DNA of 10,787 nucleotides from Phenylobacterium aquaticum (GCF_947378715.1 NZ_CANCLE010000137.1:1-10787); one strand, 5' to 3'; positions 1 to 7,286 are shown, counted from the stretch's first letter. Notes: generated by a model not told the origin, from the sequence alone. Translations and numbers: made by a program.

Positions 1-13
1 AATTCCCGCCCCG

Positions 14-40
14 TTAGCACTCGACAGTGTCGGCTGCCAA
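14..40 (+). promoter_or_regulatory. CIRCE-like HrcA operator upstream of groES (degenerate right half)
   Basis: The left arm TTAGCACTC (14-22) is an exact match to the CIRCE half-site bound by the heat-shock repressor HrcA. After the canonical 9-base spacer, the right arm GGCTGCCAA (32-40) matches the expected GAGTGCTAA at 6 of 9 positions. The outer TGC.AA is kept and the inner GAG is lost. It lies 59 bases upstream of the groES start, the usual place. The spacer GACAGTGTC is itself a short palindrome. HrcA control of groESL is established for many alphaproteobacteria; whether this weakened copy still binds is inference. Confidence 0.75.
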
Positions 41-98
41 AAGCCGGCTCGCCGAGCCGCCCATTCAAATACCACCCGTACCAACGGAGACCACAAAC

Positions 99-389
99 AT
101 GGCATTTCGTCCCCTGGGCGACCGCGTCGTCGTGAAGCGCGTCGAAGAAGAAACCAAGACCAAGGGCGGGATCATCATCCCCGACACCGCCAAGGAAAAG
201 CCCCAGGAAGGCGAAGTCATCTCGGTCGGCCCCGGCGCCGTCAACGAGAAGACCGGCGAGCGCACCAAGATGGAGCTGAAGGCCGGCGACCGCATCCTGT
301 TCGGCAAGTGGTCGGGCCAGGAAATCAAGGTCGACGGCGACGACCTGCTGATCATGAAAGAGTCGGACGTCCTCGGCACGCTTTCCTAA
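99..389 (+). CDS. groES: Co-chaperonin GroES (Hsp10)
   Basis: A 96-residue GroES of full family length. It forms the heptameric lid that caps the GroEL cavity in the cytoplasm, so that clients fold in an ATP-timed chamber. The N-terminal FRPLGDRVVVKR is the conserved first strand. The mobile loop that contacts GroEL covers about residues 17-34 and includes GGIIIPD at 23-29. Residues 62-70 (AGDRILFGK) and the C-terminal LLIMKESDVLG are also typical. I chose the ATG at 99 because GGAGA (86-90) sits 8 bases before it and the family begins there. An in-frame ATG at 27 would add 24 unrelated residues and would start inside the CIRCE element. groEL follows 59 bases later in the same operon. Confidence 0.98.
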   Translation: MAFRPLGDRVVVKRVEEETKTKGGIIIPDTAKEKPQEGEVISVGPGAVNEKTGERTKMELKAGDRILFGKWSGQEIKVDGDDLLIMKESDVLGTLS

Positions 390-448
390 GCGAAGCCTAG
401 AGAACCCGGCCCCTTCAAAACCCACAATCAGAGAGACACACACCTAAA

Positions 449-2095
<1,647 letters not shown>

Positions 2096-2122
2096 AGCCC
2101 GTCATCCAGCACTTAAGATCGA

Positions 2123-2151
2123 GGGCGGGACCGCGAGGTCCCGCCCTTTTT
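2123..2151 (+). terminator. Intrinsic terminator of the groESL operon
   Basis: The perfect 10-bp stem GGGCGGGACC (2123-2132) pairs with GGTCCCGCCC (2137-2146) around a GCGA tetraloop of the stable GNRA type. A run of five T follows (2147-2151). It starts 27 bases after the groEL stop. This is a textbook Rho-independent terminator for the + strand. The lower strand has no matching T run, so it is directional. Confidence 0.95.
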
Positions 2152-2168
2152 CTATGGCCGCTGGCCTC

Positions 2169-2190
2169 GAGCATTTTTCCAAAAGTGCTC
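2169..2190. repeat. Near-perfect AT-rich palindrome downstream of groEL
   Basis: GAGCA (2169-2173) and TGCTC (2186-2190) enclose TTTTTCCAAAAG. The T and A runs also pair, so the full 22 bases form a near-perfect hairpin on either strand. The low GC contrasts with the surrounding DNA. It lies 18 bases past the groEL terminator and is followed by CTGACTTTTTGAATGAG. From memory it resembles short dispersed intergenic palindromes of alphaproteobacteria. That family assignment is inference. Confidence 0.5.
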
Positions 2191-2204
2191 TGACTTTTTG
2201 AATG

Positions 2205-2254
2205 AGAGCCCCTTTGATCCGATCTGGCTGAGGCGCCGGATCGGTAGGGGCTCT
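2205..2254. repeat. Long imperfect inverted repeat at the 3' end of the holin-family gene
   Basis: The outer arms AGAGCCCCT (2205-2213) and AGGGGCTCT (2246-2254) are perfect complements. Inside them CCGATC (2219-2224) pairs with GATCGG (2239-2244), and GGC pairs with GCC near the loop. The structure overlaps the first bases of the lower-strand stop codon (2253-2255). It could protect the 3' end of that mRNA, or weakly terminate transcription. No T run follows on either strand, so it is not a standard terminator. Confidence 0.55.
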
Positions 2255-2612
2255 AGTCGTCGCGGGTGTGGTCGCCGATCACCAGGTGACCGACCCAGCT
2301 GGTGATGCCGGTGACGATGGCCGCCTCGATCCCGGGCACGATGCCGTGCACGGTGAAACCCTTCACGAAATAGGCGACCAGCCCGATCATCCCGGCATTG
2401 ATGATCAGCAGGAACAGACCCAGCGTCAGCAGGGTGAAGGGCAGGGTCAGGAACACCACCACCGGTCGGACGATGGCGTTGACGATCCCCAGCAACAGGG
2501 CGGCGACCGCCAGGGTCCAGAGGGTGTCATAGGCGACCCCGGGGACGAAATGGGCGGCGATGGCCAGGCCAATCGCGGCGAAGATCGCGCGGACTAAGAA
2601 CTTGGCGAGCAT
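2253..2612 (-). CDS. Small membrane protein, phage-holin family 4 / YvlD-like
   Basis: A 119-residue, very hydrophobic inner-membrane protein with about four helices: roughly residues 5-23, 30-47, 51-83 (probably a hairpin of two) and 93-112. The motif NAIVRPVVVFLTLPFTLLT starting at residue 45, followed by GLFLLIINA, is characteristic of the bacterial holin-like family 4 (DUF360/YvlD-like). Despite the family name most members are chromosomal and of unknown role, often linked to envelope stress. Here there are no phage genes nearby. The ATG at 2612 has a strong CAGGAGGT (2616-2623) just upstream. The gene is monocistronic, convergent with groEL and divergent from the EF-hand gene. The family assignment is fairly sure; the function is unknown. 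Confidence 0.85.
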   Translation of the reverse strand: MLAKFLVRAIFAAIGLAIAAHFVPGVAYDTLWTLAVAALLLGIVNAIVRPVVVFLTLPFTLLTLGLFLLIINAGMIGLVAYFVKGFTVHGIVPGIEAAIVTGITSWVGHLVIGDHTRDD

Positions 2613-2792
2613 GGAACCTCCTGAACGCAGGCCGTCGTCGTGGGCGCGCCGGCCGAAGCTTCAGCCTAGAACCCTTCCCGCTGGAGTGGAATGACCCGCG
2701 AAGCGCCCGTCGCCGCGTCCCCTCCCGGTCGGGTTTCATCGGCGACACTGTCGGGGCTCATTTCCGCCCCGCCGCGCGGCCAGGGTCTGACG

Positions 2793-3677
2793 ATGATCAA
2801 GTCCCCTGCGCTCCTCACGCTCTGCGCCCTCTTCGCCCTGACCGCCGCCGCGCAGGCTCAGACCTCGCCGGACGGCCCCCCGCCAGGCGCCCCGCCCCGC
2901 GACCATCGCGGGCCGCCACCGGGCGGACCCCGTCACGGCGGCCTGTTCCTCAGCCCGGCCGGCGAGCCCTTTCGCGGCGGAGACGGCCTGGCCGCCTGGT
3001 TCGCGGGGGCCGACACCGACCATGACGGCGCCCTGACCCTGGCCGAGTTCCGCGCCGACGCCATGCGCTTCTTCAAGGTGCTGGACGCCAATCATGACGG
3101 CGTCGTCGACGGCGCCGAGAACCAGATCTACGAGACCAGGATCGCGCCCGAAATCCTCGGCATGGGCCGCGAGGACCCTGAGGATGGCCCGCCCCAGGGC
3201 GGTGGCAAGGGCGGCGGCGGGATGGGCGGCGGCCACGGCGGCGACATGGGCGGCAGCCGAGGCGGCGGCATGGGCGGAGGCCACGGCGGTGGAATGGGCG
3301 GCGGCGGAATGGGCGGCCCAGGCGGTGGAGGGCCCGGTGGCGGTCCCGGAGGCGGCATGGGCGGAGACGACATGGACGCGCCCGGGGGCGGCGACCATCC
3401 GCGCCGGTCCTCGTCCGGCCACAACTTCAGTCGCCTGGAGGGGGCGGCCCGCTTCTCGCTGATCAATGAGCCCCAGCCGGTGCGCGGCGCGGACGCCAAT
3501 CTGGACTGGAAGGTCACCGCCGAGGAATGGGCCAAGGCGGCGGGCCGCCGGTTCGCCCTGCTCGACCCCAATGACACGGGCAAGATCACCCTGGCCAACC
3601 TGCCCCCGCCTGGCGGACGCGGCGCCGAAGGCCCGTCCCGCAAAGGCCTGTTCAAGGGACGCCGCCGCGACGACTGA
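2793..3677 (+). CDS. Secreted EF-hand protein with Gly/Met/His-rich linker
   Basis: A 294-residue protein starting with a Sec signal peptide (MIKS, then a hydrophobic stretch to about residue 20, AQAQ|TS cleavage near 23), so probably periplasmic. The first EF-hand pair has two good Ca-binding loops: DTDHDGALTLAE (74-85) and DANHDGVVDGAE (98-109). Residues 137-200 are a linker almost wholly of Gly with regularly spaced Met and some His and Asp. The second pair is degenerate. Loop 234-245 has Trp in place of the invariant Gly, and loop 258-269 has Thr at position 5 and Asn in place of the final Glu. I start it at the ATG at 2793 because of the signal peptide. An in-frame ATG at 2691 would add 34 residues that mask it. 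A calcium-binding role is inferred from the loops. The partner is unknown, and the histidine kinase downstream is 131 bases away. Confidence 0.85.
   Translation: MIKSPALLTLCALFALTAAAQAQTSPDGPPPGAPPRDHRGPPPGGPRHGGLFLSPAGEPFRGGDGLAAWFAGADTDHDGALTLAEFRADAMRFFKVLDANHDGVVDGAENQIYETRIAPEILGMGREDPEDGPPQGGGKGGGGMGGGHGGDMGGSRGGGMGGGHGGGMGGGGMGGPGGGGPGGGPGGGMGGDDMDAPGGGDHPRRSSSGHNFSRLEGAARFSLINEPQPVRGADANLDWKVTAEEWAKAAGRRFALLDPNDTGKITLANLPPPGGRGAEGPSRKGLFKGRRRDD
3199..3399 (+). repeat. Low-complexity Gly/Met/His-coding repeat within the EF-hand gene
   Basis: Irregular tandem units of GGCGG, GGAGG and ATGGGCGG code for residues about 136-202 of the EF-hand protein. Met or His occurs every four to eight residues. 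The unit is imperfect, so this is a compositional repeat and not a clean tandem array. Such tracts are prone to length variation by slippage. The opposite strand encodes only shadow Pro-rich frames. Confidence 0.7.
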
Positions 3678-3688
3678 TCCGCGCACGC

Positions 3689-3724
3689 CATCGGCCCCGC
3701 ACCCTTTGCGCGTGGGGGCCGATG
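3689..3724. repeat. Stable GC-rich hairpin between the EF-hand and kinase genes
   Basis: The arms CATCGGCCCC (3689-3698) and GGGGCCGATG (3715-3724) are perfect complements. The stem extends inward with CAC/GTG around one bulged G. It begins 11 bases after the EF-hand stop codon, where a terminator would be expected, but no T run follows. It may be a Rho-linked 3' end or an mRNA-stabilising stem that partly separates the two genes. Confidence 0.5.
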
Positions 3725-3740
3725 CCGCACCCTGGGGGCG

Positions 3741-3767
3741 TTGCGAAAGACTCGATTCACCTATCTA
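3741..3767 (+). promoter_or_regulatory. Putative kinase promoter containing tandem GANTC (CcrM) sites
   Basis: TTGCGA (3741-3746) and TATCTA (3762-3767) are a plausible -35/-10 pair with a short 15-base spacer, about 42 bases before the kinase GTG. The spacer holds two abutting GANTC sites, GACTC (3749-3753) and GATTC (3754-3758). GANTC is methylated by CcrM in Caulobacter-type bacteria, and in promoters it can couple transcription to replication through GcrA. The boxes are only moderate matches, so the promoter call is tentative; the GANTC sites are seen directly. Confidence 0.4.
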
Positions 3768-3808
3768 AGACAAGCTGTCGACCATCCCTTCAGCTTCAGG
3801 AGCTCGGC

Positions 3809-5545
3809 GTGACCCGCTGGCGCGACGCTTTTGGCGAGGAGCTCGATCGCGGCGCGATCGAAAGCCTCCGCACCACGGGCGTCCGGGTCATGACCCTGGG
3901 GCCCGTCGCCCTCCTGGCCGGCTGGAACCTGGGCTGGCGTCTCGCCGCGACCTGGGCCGCCATCGCCCTGGCGAGCGAGATCTGGACCTGGGCCGTGACC
4001 CGTTCGGTCAGGTCCGGCGGCCGGCCCAGCCGGACCGAGAAGGCGCTCTATCTCACCTCCACCCTGGTCAAGACCGCCATCTGGGCCGCCCTGCCCGTAC
4101 TGCTGTGGAACAGCGGCATGGAGGCGCTGCGGATCGGCGCCGTGGTGCTGCTCTGCGGCCAGCTGATCCATGCGATCAGCTACACCTCACGGTTCCGGGT
4201 TCTGCTGGCGGTCAACGCCTCCTTCCCCATGCTGGCCCTGTTCGTCCTGCCGCTGATGTCCCGGCAATTCGACCGGGTGCGGCTGGTGACCCTGACCTGC
4301 GGCCTGGCCCTGATGGCGCTCTATTGGGTCAATGGAGTGCGGGCCAGCCGCCGGGCCGCCCACGCCATGCAGGCCGCCGAGCGTGCGGCGATCGAGGCCA
4401 ACGCCGCCAAGTCCGCCTTCTTGGCCATGATGAGCCATGAACTGCGCACCCCCATGACCGGGGTGCTGGGGATGGCCCAGGCCCTGCGCAACACCAAGCT
4501 CTCGGACGAACAGCAGGCCCAGGTCGGCATGCTGATCCGCGCCGGCGACGGGTTGATGGCCATCCTCAATGACATCCTCGACGTCTCCAAGATCGAGGCC
4601 GGGCGCCTGGAGCTGGAGACCACCGTCTTCGATCTGCCGGAACTGGGCGCCCAGGCCGAGGCTCTGTGGCGCGACGCCGTCCTGGCCAAGGGGCTGAACC
4701 TGACCTTCACGGTCGATCCCGGCACCCCGCGCTGGCTGACCGGCGATCCGACCCGCATCCGCCAGATCATGCTCAACCTGTTGTCCAACGCGCTGAAGTT
4801 CACCGAGGCCGGCGAGGTGCGCCTGGCGCTGCGGCCCCTGGACGGCGCGGCGGCCGGTCGTGGTCGGGTGGAGATTTCCGTCAGCGACACCGGCATCGGC
4901 ATGACCCCCGATCAGGTGGGCCGCCTGTTCCAGGCTTTCAGCCAGGCCGACGCCTCCACCACCCGCCGATTCGGCGGCACGGGCCTGGGCCTCTCCATCT
5001 GCCGTCAGCTGGCGCGGATGATGGGCGGCGGGGTCAGTGTCGAGAGCGCCCCGGGCCAGGGTTCGGTGTTTCGCCTGACCCTGGAGCTGCCCCTCGCCGA
5101 GGCCCCAGGGGCGGACGAGGCGGAGGACTATGACGCCGACGTCGGCCTCAGCGGTGTGACCATATTGGTGGCCGAGGACAACGCCATCAACCAGGCGGTG
5201 GCGCGCGCCATCCTTGAGGCCGTGGGCGCCCATATCGAGACCGCCGACAACGGGGCCCTGGCCCTCGAGCGCCTGGCCGGCGGCGGATTCGACCTGGTGC
5301 TGATGGACGTCCACATGCCGGTGATGGACGGGATCGAGGCGCTCAGTCGCATCCGGTCCGGCGAGGCGGGCGATCCGACCTTGCCGGTCATCGCGCTCAC
5401 CGCCGACGCCATGTCCGACGAGACCCAGAGGCTGATGGCGCTGGGCTTTGATGACGTCCAGCCCAAGCCGATCCACCCCGCCGAGCTGGTCGGGGCGATT
5501 CTCGCGGCCTGCGCCCAGGCCGAGGCCCGCCGCGCGGCGGCTTAG
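3809..5545 (+). CDS. Hybrid sensor histidine kinase with C-terminal receiver
   Basis: A 578-residue membrane hybrid kinase. The N-terminus has about six hydrophobic helices (residues about 26-42, 45-63, 83-100, 107-124, 131-150 and 157-175) with short loops and no sizeable periplasmic sensor domain. HisKA follows, with the H-box FLAMMSHELRTP and phospho-acceptor His210. The ATPase domain shows the N-box NLLSNALKF (323-331), G1 DTGIGM (360-365) and G2 GGTGLGLSI (389-397). A receiver domain spans about 449-570 with acidic Glu456/Asp457, phospho-acceptor Asp500 (LVLMDVHMP), Thr531 and Lys553. I chose the GTG at 3809 because AGGAG (3798-3802) lies 6 bases before it; an ATG at 3722 has no such support. 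There is no DNA-binding output, so phosphate probably passes to a separate HPt protein. The signal is unknown. I cannot assign it to a named Caulobacter kinase. Confidence 0.93.
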   Translation: MTRWRDAFGEELDRGAIESLRTTGVRVMTLGPVALLAGWNLGWRLAATWAAIALASEIWTWAVTRSVRSGGRPSRTEKALYLTSTLVKTAIWAALPVLLWNSGMEALRIGAVVLLCGQLIHAISYTSRFRVLLAVNASFPMLALFVLPLMSRQFDRVRLVTLTCGLALMALYWVNGVRASRRAAHAMQAAERAAIEANAAKSAFLAMMSHELRTPMTGVLGMAQALRNTKLSDEQQAQVGMLIRAGDGLMAILNDILDVSKIEAGRLELETTVFDLPELGAQAEALWRDAVLAKGLNLTFTVDPGTPRWLTGDPTRIRQIMLNLLSNALKFTEAGEVRLALRPLDGAAAGRGRVEISVSDTGIGMTPDQVGRLFQAFSQADASTTRRFGGTGLGLSICRQLARMMGGGVSVESAPGQGSVFRLTLELPLAEAPGADEAEDYDADVGLSGVTILVAEDNAINQAVARAILEAVGAHIETADNGALALERLAGGGFDLVLMDVHMPVMDGIEALSRIRSGEAGDPTLPVIALTADAMSDETQRLMALGFDDVQPKPIHPAELVGAILAACAQAEARRAAA

Positions 5546-6378
5546 CCGGGCACGGCGTCCAGGGTCGGCACCGTCTCAGACAGCCGGCCGCCGATGCGGA
5601 TCGGCTCGACCCGCCGGGCCAGGCCTGTGCGGTCGTCGGTCTCCACGAACACGCCGCAGACCGTGGCCGGGCCTTCGGCCGGCTTGTAGCGACCGCTGGA
5701 GATCCGGGTGGTGAAGCGCCGCAGGGGCTCTTCCTTCTGGTTGCCGATCACGCTGTCATAGTCGGCGCAGGCGCCTGCGTCGGTCTGATAGGCGGTGCCG
5801 CCCGGCAGGATCTGGCAGTCGGCGGTGGGCACATGGGTATGGGTGCCGACCACCAGGCTGGCGCGGCCGTCACAGAAATGACCCATGGCCATCTTCTCGG
5901 AGGTGGCCTCGGCGTGCATGTCGACCAGTATGGCGTCGGCGACCATGCCCAGGGGCGTGCGTTCCAGCTCGCGGTCGACCGCGGCGAAGGGATCGTCCAG
6001 CGAGTCCATGTGCACCCGGCCCAGCAGGTTGATCACCAGGATGCGCCGACCCTTGGTCGTCACGAACAGATTGGCGCCGCGCCCAGGCGCGTCGGCCAGG
6101 ACCGAATAGTTCAGCGGCCGGATCAGCCGGTCCTCGCGGACGATATAGGTCAGGGCCTCCTTCTGGTCCCAGCTGTGGTTGCCGAGCGTCAGGCAGTCAG
6201 CTCCAGAATCGAACAGCTCGCGCGCCGTGTTCTCGGTGATGCCGAAGCCCGCCGCAGCGTTCTCGGCGTTGATCACCACGAACTCGAGGTCGAGGCGGCG
6301 GCGGAGGTCGGGCAGGTGGTCGGCCAGGCCGTCGCGGCCGGCGCGGCCGACGACATCCCCGAAGAAGGCGAAGCGCAT
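5542..6378 (-). CDS. YmdB-like metallophosphoesterase (TIGR00282 family)
   Basis: A 278-residue cytoplasmic metallophosphoesterase of the TIGR00282/YmdB family. Bacillus YmdB hydrolyses 2',3'-cyclic nucleotides and affects biofilm and motility. The substrate here is unproven. The dinuclear-metal residues are all visible: Asp8 (FFGDVVG), Glu39-Asn40 (INAENAAAG), Asn67-His68 (LGNHSWD), His155 (DMHAEATSEK), and His180/His182 (GTHTHVPTAD). The length is that of the family. The ATG at 6378 has AAGGA (6385-6389) overlapping the fau stop, which indicates translational coupling with fau 9 bases upstream. It is the last gene of the zauP-side lower-strand cluster. Its TAA stop interleaves with the TAG of the histidine kinase on the other strand. 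Confidence 0.93.
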   Translation of the reverse strand: MRFAFFGDVVGRAGRDGLADHLPDLRRRLDLEFVVINAENAAAGFGITENTARELFDSGADCLTLGNHSWDQKEALTYIVREDRLIRPLNYSVLADAPGRGANLFVTTKGRRILVINLLGRVHMDSLDDPFAAVDRELERTPLGMVADAILVDMHAEATSEKMAMGHFCDGRASLVVGTHTHVPTADCQILPGGTAYQTDAGACADYDSVIGNQKEEPLRRFTTRISSGRYKPAEGPATVCGVFVETDDRTGLARRVEPIRIGGRLSETVPTLDAVPG

Positions 6379-6387
6379 GTCTGGTCC

Positions 6388-6966
6388 TTAAGGTCTTTCG
6401 ACCGGGATATAGCCGTTTTCGGTGAGAATGGCGTCCAGCCTCTGATCGTGCGGCTCGAGGTCCAGTTCGGGCGCCTCCTGGCCGGCATAGGCCAGGCCCA
6501 GGACGAAGACCGGCCTGACGGCCCGCAGCGCCGCCAGGGTGCGGTCATAGTGCCCGCCGCCCTGCCCCAGTCGGCCGCCCCTGCGGTCGAAGCCGAGCAG
6601 GGGAACAATCACCAGGTCCGGATGGACCCGCGGCGCGTGCGGCGGCGGGGCCGGCACGCCCATGGCGTCGGGAACCGGCCGGTCGCGGTCGTCCCACAGC
6701 CGGAAGATCAGCGGCGCATCCGGCCCCTCGCAGACCGGCAGGGCGAACAGGCCGCCCAGGGCCGACAGCCGGCGGATCAGCGGGCTGGGGTTCAGCTCCG
6801 AGCCCAGGGCGTGATAGCCGGCGAAACAAGCGAAGGCGGGAAGCGCATGGATCGGCGCCAGATCGGCGGCGCGCTGGGCGGCGTCGGGCGCGGACTTGGC
6901 GAGCGCGGCGCGGCGGACGCGCAGGGCCCGGCGCAGATCAAGCTTGGCGGAGGCGGGGTCGGTCAC
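6388..6966 (-). CDS. fau: 5-formyltetrahydrofolate cyclo-ligase
   Basis: A 192-residue enzyme of the MTHFS/YgfA family. It converts 5-formyl-THF to 5,10-methenyl-THF with ATP hydrolysis, recycling a folate storage form into the one-carbon pool. The N-terminal Arg/Lys-rich helix (KLDLRRALRVRR, 8-19), GSELNP (55-60), and the nucleotide-binding signature LLGFDRRGGRLGQGGGHYDR (123-142) are all present. I place the start at the GTG at 6966, giving VTDPASAKLDLRR. The frame is open for 67 further codons upstream to 7167, but those codons run through the 6S RNA locus. AGGGA lies a few bases upstream of the GTG. The position after zapA and ssrS matches ygfA in E. coli, a conserved arrangement. ymdB-like follows after 9 bases. 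Confidence 0.93.
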   Translation of the reverse strand: MTDPASAKLDLRRALRVRRAALAKSAPDAAQRAADLAPIHALPAFACFAGYHALGSELNPSPLIRRLSALGGLFALPVCEGPDAPLIFRLWDDRDRPVPDAMGVPAPPPHAPRVHPDLVIVPLLGFDRRGGRLGQGGGHYDRTLAALRAVRPVFVLGLAYAGQEAPELDLEPHDQRLDAILTENGYIPVERP

Positions 6967-6978
6967 CGCATCCCTATA

Positions 6979-6994
6979 CCCCCGCAGGCGGGGG
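6979..6994 (-). promoter_or_regulatory. Hairpin in the fau leader next to the start site
   Basis: CCCCCGC (6979-6985) and GCGGGGG (6988-6994) form a 7-bp GC stem with the two central bases. On the lower strand it ends 12 bases before the fau GTG and only a few bases from the AGGGA ribosome-binding sequence. A pyrimidine tract with the pattern CCCTTTCCCTTTCC lies directly before it and could pair with the G-rich arm or the ribosome-binding site. A translational effect is inference. Confidence 0.35.
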
Positions 6995-7040
6995 AAAGGG
7001 AAAGGGTGGCGGCGCCGCGAGGACCGTGAAGGACGGTTTA

Positions 7041-7177
7041 AATCCCCTCGGACCTGGTAAACCAGGTGGGCGCCATATACCCGGGCCCACGAGCCCGGAC
7101 AGGGACAGCTCCCTTCGAGAAAATTAAGGTCTCTGGGATTAGTTGCCTTCGACGAGAGCCGCAGCAAGACCCGCCGG
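7041..7177 (-). ncRNA. ssrS: 6S RNA (approximate ends)
   Basis: 6S RNA mimics an open promoter and binds the housekeeping RNA polymerase holoenzyme in stationary phase. The call rests first on synteny: the gap lies between zapA and fau on the same strand, the place of ssrS in E. coli and many proteobacteria. The 320-base gap has no credible coding frame. The 3' portion contains GCGCCCACCT running into the hairpin ACCTGGT/ACCAGGT (7052-7067), like the conserved ACCT-hairpin on the 3' side of the 6S central bubble. A GC hairpin CCGGGC/GCCCGG (7081-7098) lies inside. The 5' end near 7177 is set by the promoter at 7184-7211. The 3' end could be anywhere from about 7041 to 7005. I could not fold the complete closing stem by eye. 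Confidence 0.6.
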
Positions 7178-7236
7178 GAGCCAATCTAGGGCCGCGGAGG
7201 TGGGTTCACAAGGGCGGGCGCATCAGACTGGCTCCC
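7176..7236. repeat. 12-bp inverted repeat flanking the 6S promoter
   Basis: GGGAGCCAATCT (7176-7187) and AGACTGGCTCCC (7225-7236) are complementary except for one A/G position, which pairs as a G-U wobble in one strand's RNA. They enclose 37 bases that contain the -35 box and part of the -10 box. No T run follows, so it is not a standard terminator for zapA. It could be a transcript stem at the zapA 3' end or a regulator-binding structure. Confidence 0.5.
7184..7211 (-). promoter_or_regulatory. Probable promoter of the 6S RNA gene
   Basis: On the lower strand TTGTGA (7206-7211) and CTAGAT (7184-7189) are separated by 16 bases. This fits the alphaproteobacterial housekeeping pattern of a TTG-rich -35 and a CTANAT-like -10. 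Transcription would begin near 7177. The promoter lies within the loop and arm of the 12-base inverted repeat at 7176-7236. Confidence 0.5.
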
Positions 7237-7286
7237 CCACGCCCGCGATCCCCAGCACCTTCGCCCGCGCGATCAGCCGGCTGACT

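Noticed and set aside
27..98. Upstream in-frame start for groES
   Set aside because: It would add 24 non-conserved residues and begin inside the CIRCE element; the ATG at 99 has a good ribosome-binding site.
2205..2254. Intrinsic terminator for the holin-family gene
   Set aside because: The hairpin is strong but no T run follows on the lower strand; kept as a repeat only.
2253..2612. Prophage remnant, because of the holin family name
   Set aside because: The family is widespread on chromosomes, and there are no lysis, structural or integrase genes nearby.
2691..2792. Longer N-terminus for the EF-hand protein
   Set aside because: The extra 34 residues would hide a clear signal peptide that begins at 2793.
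3199..3399. CRISPR or clean tandem repeat array
   Set aside because: The units are irregular, in frame and code for a Gly-rich linker; there are no spacers.
4187..5476. 429-codon lower-strand frame opposite the histidine kinase
   Set aside because: Composition is typical of an antisense shadow (His/Gln/Gly-rich) and the kinase on the + strand has all its motifs.
5833..7029. 398-codon + strand frame opposite the YmdB-like gene and fau
   Set aside because: It spans two real lower-strand genes and their junction, with shadow-like composition.
6967..7167. N-terminal extension of fau
   Set aside because: The frame is open only by chance through the 6S RNA locus and the residues do not resemble the family.
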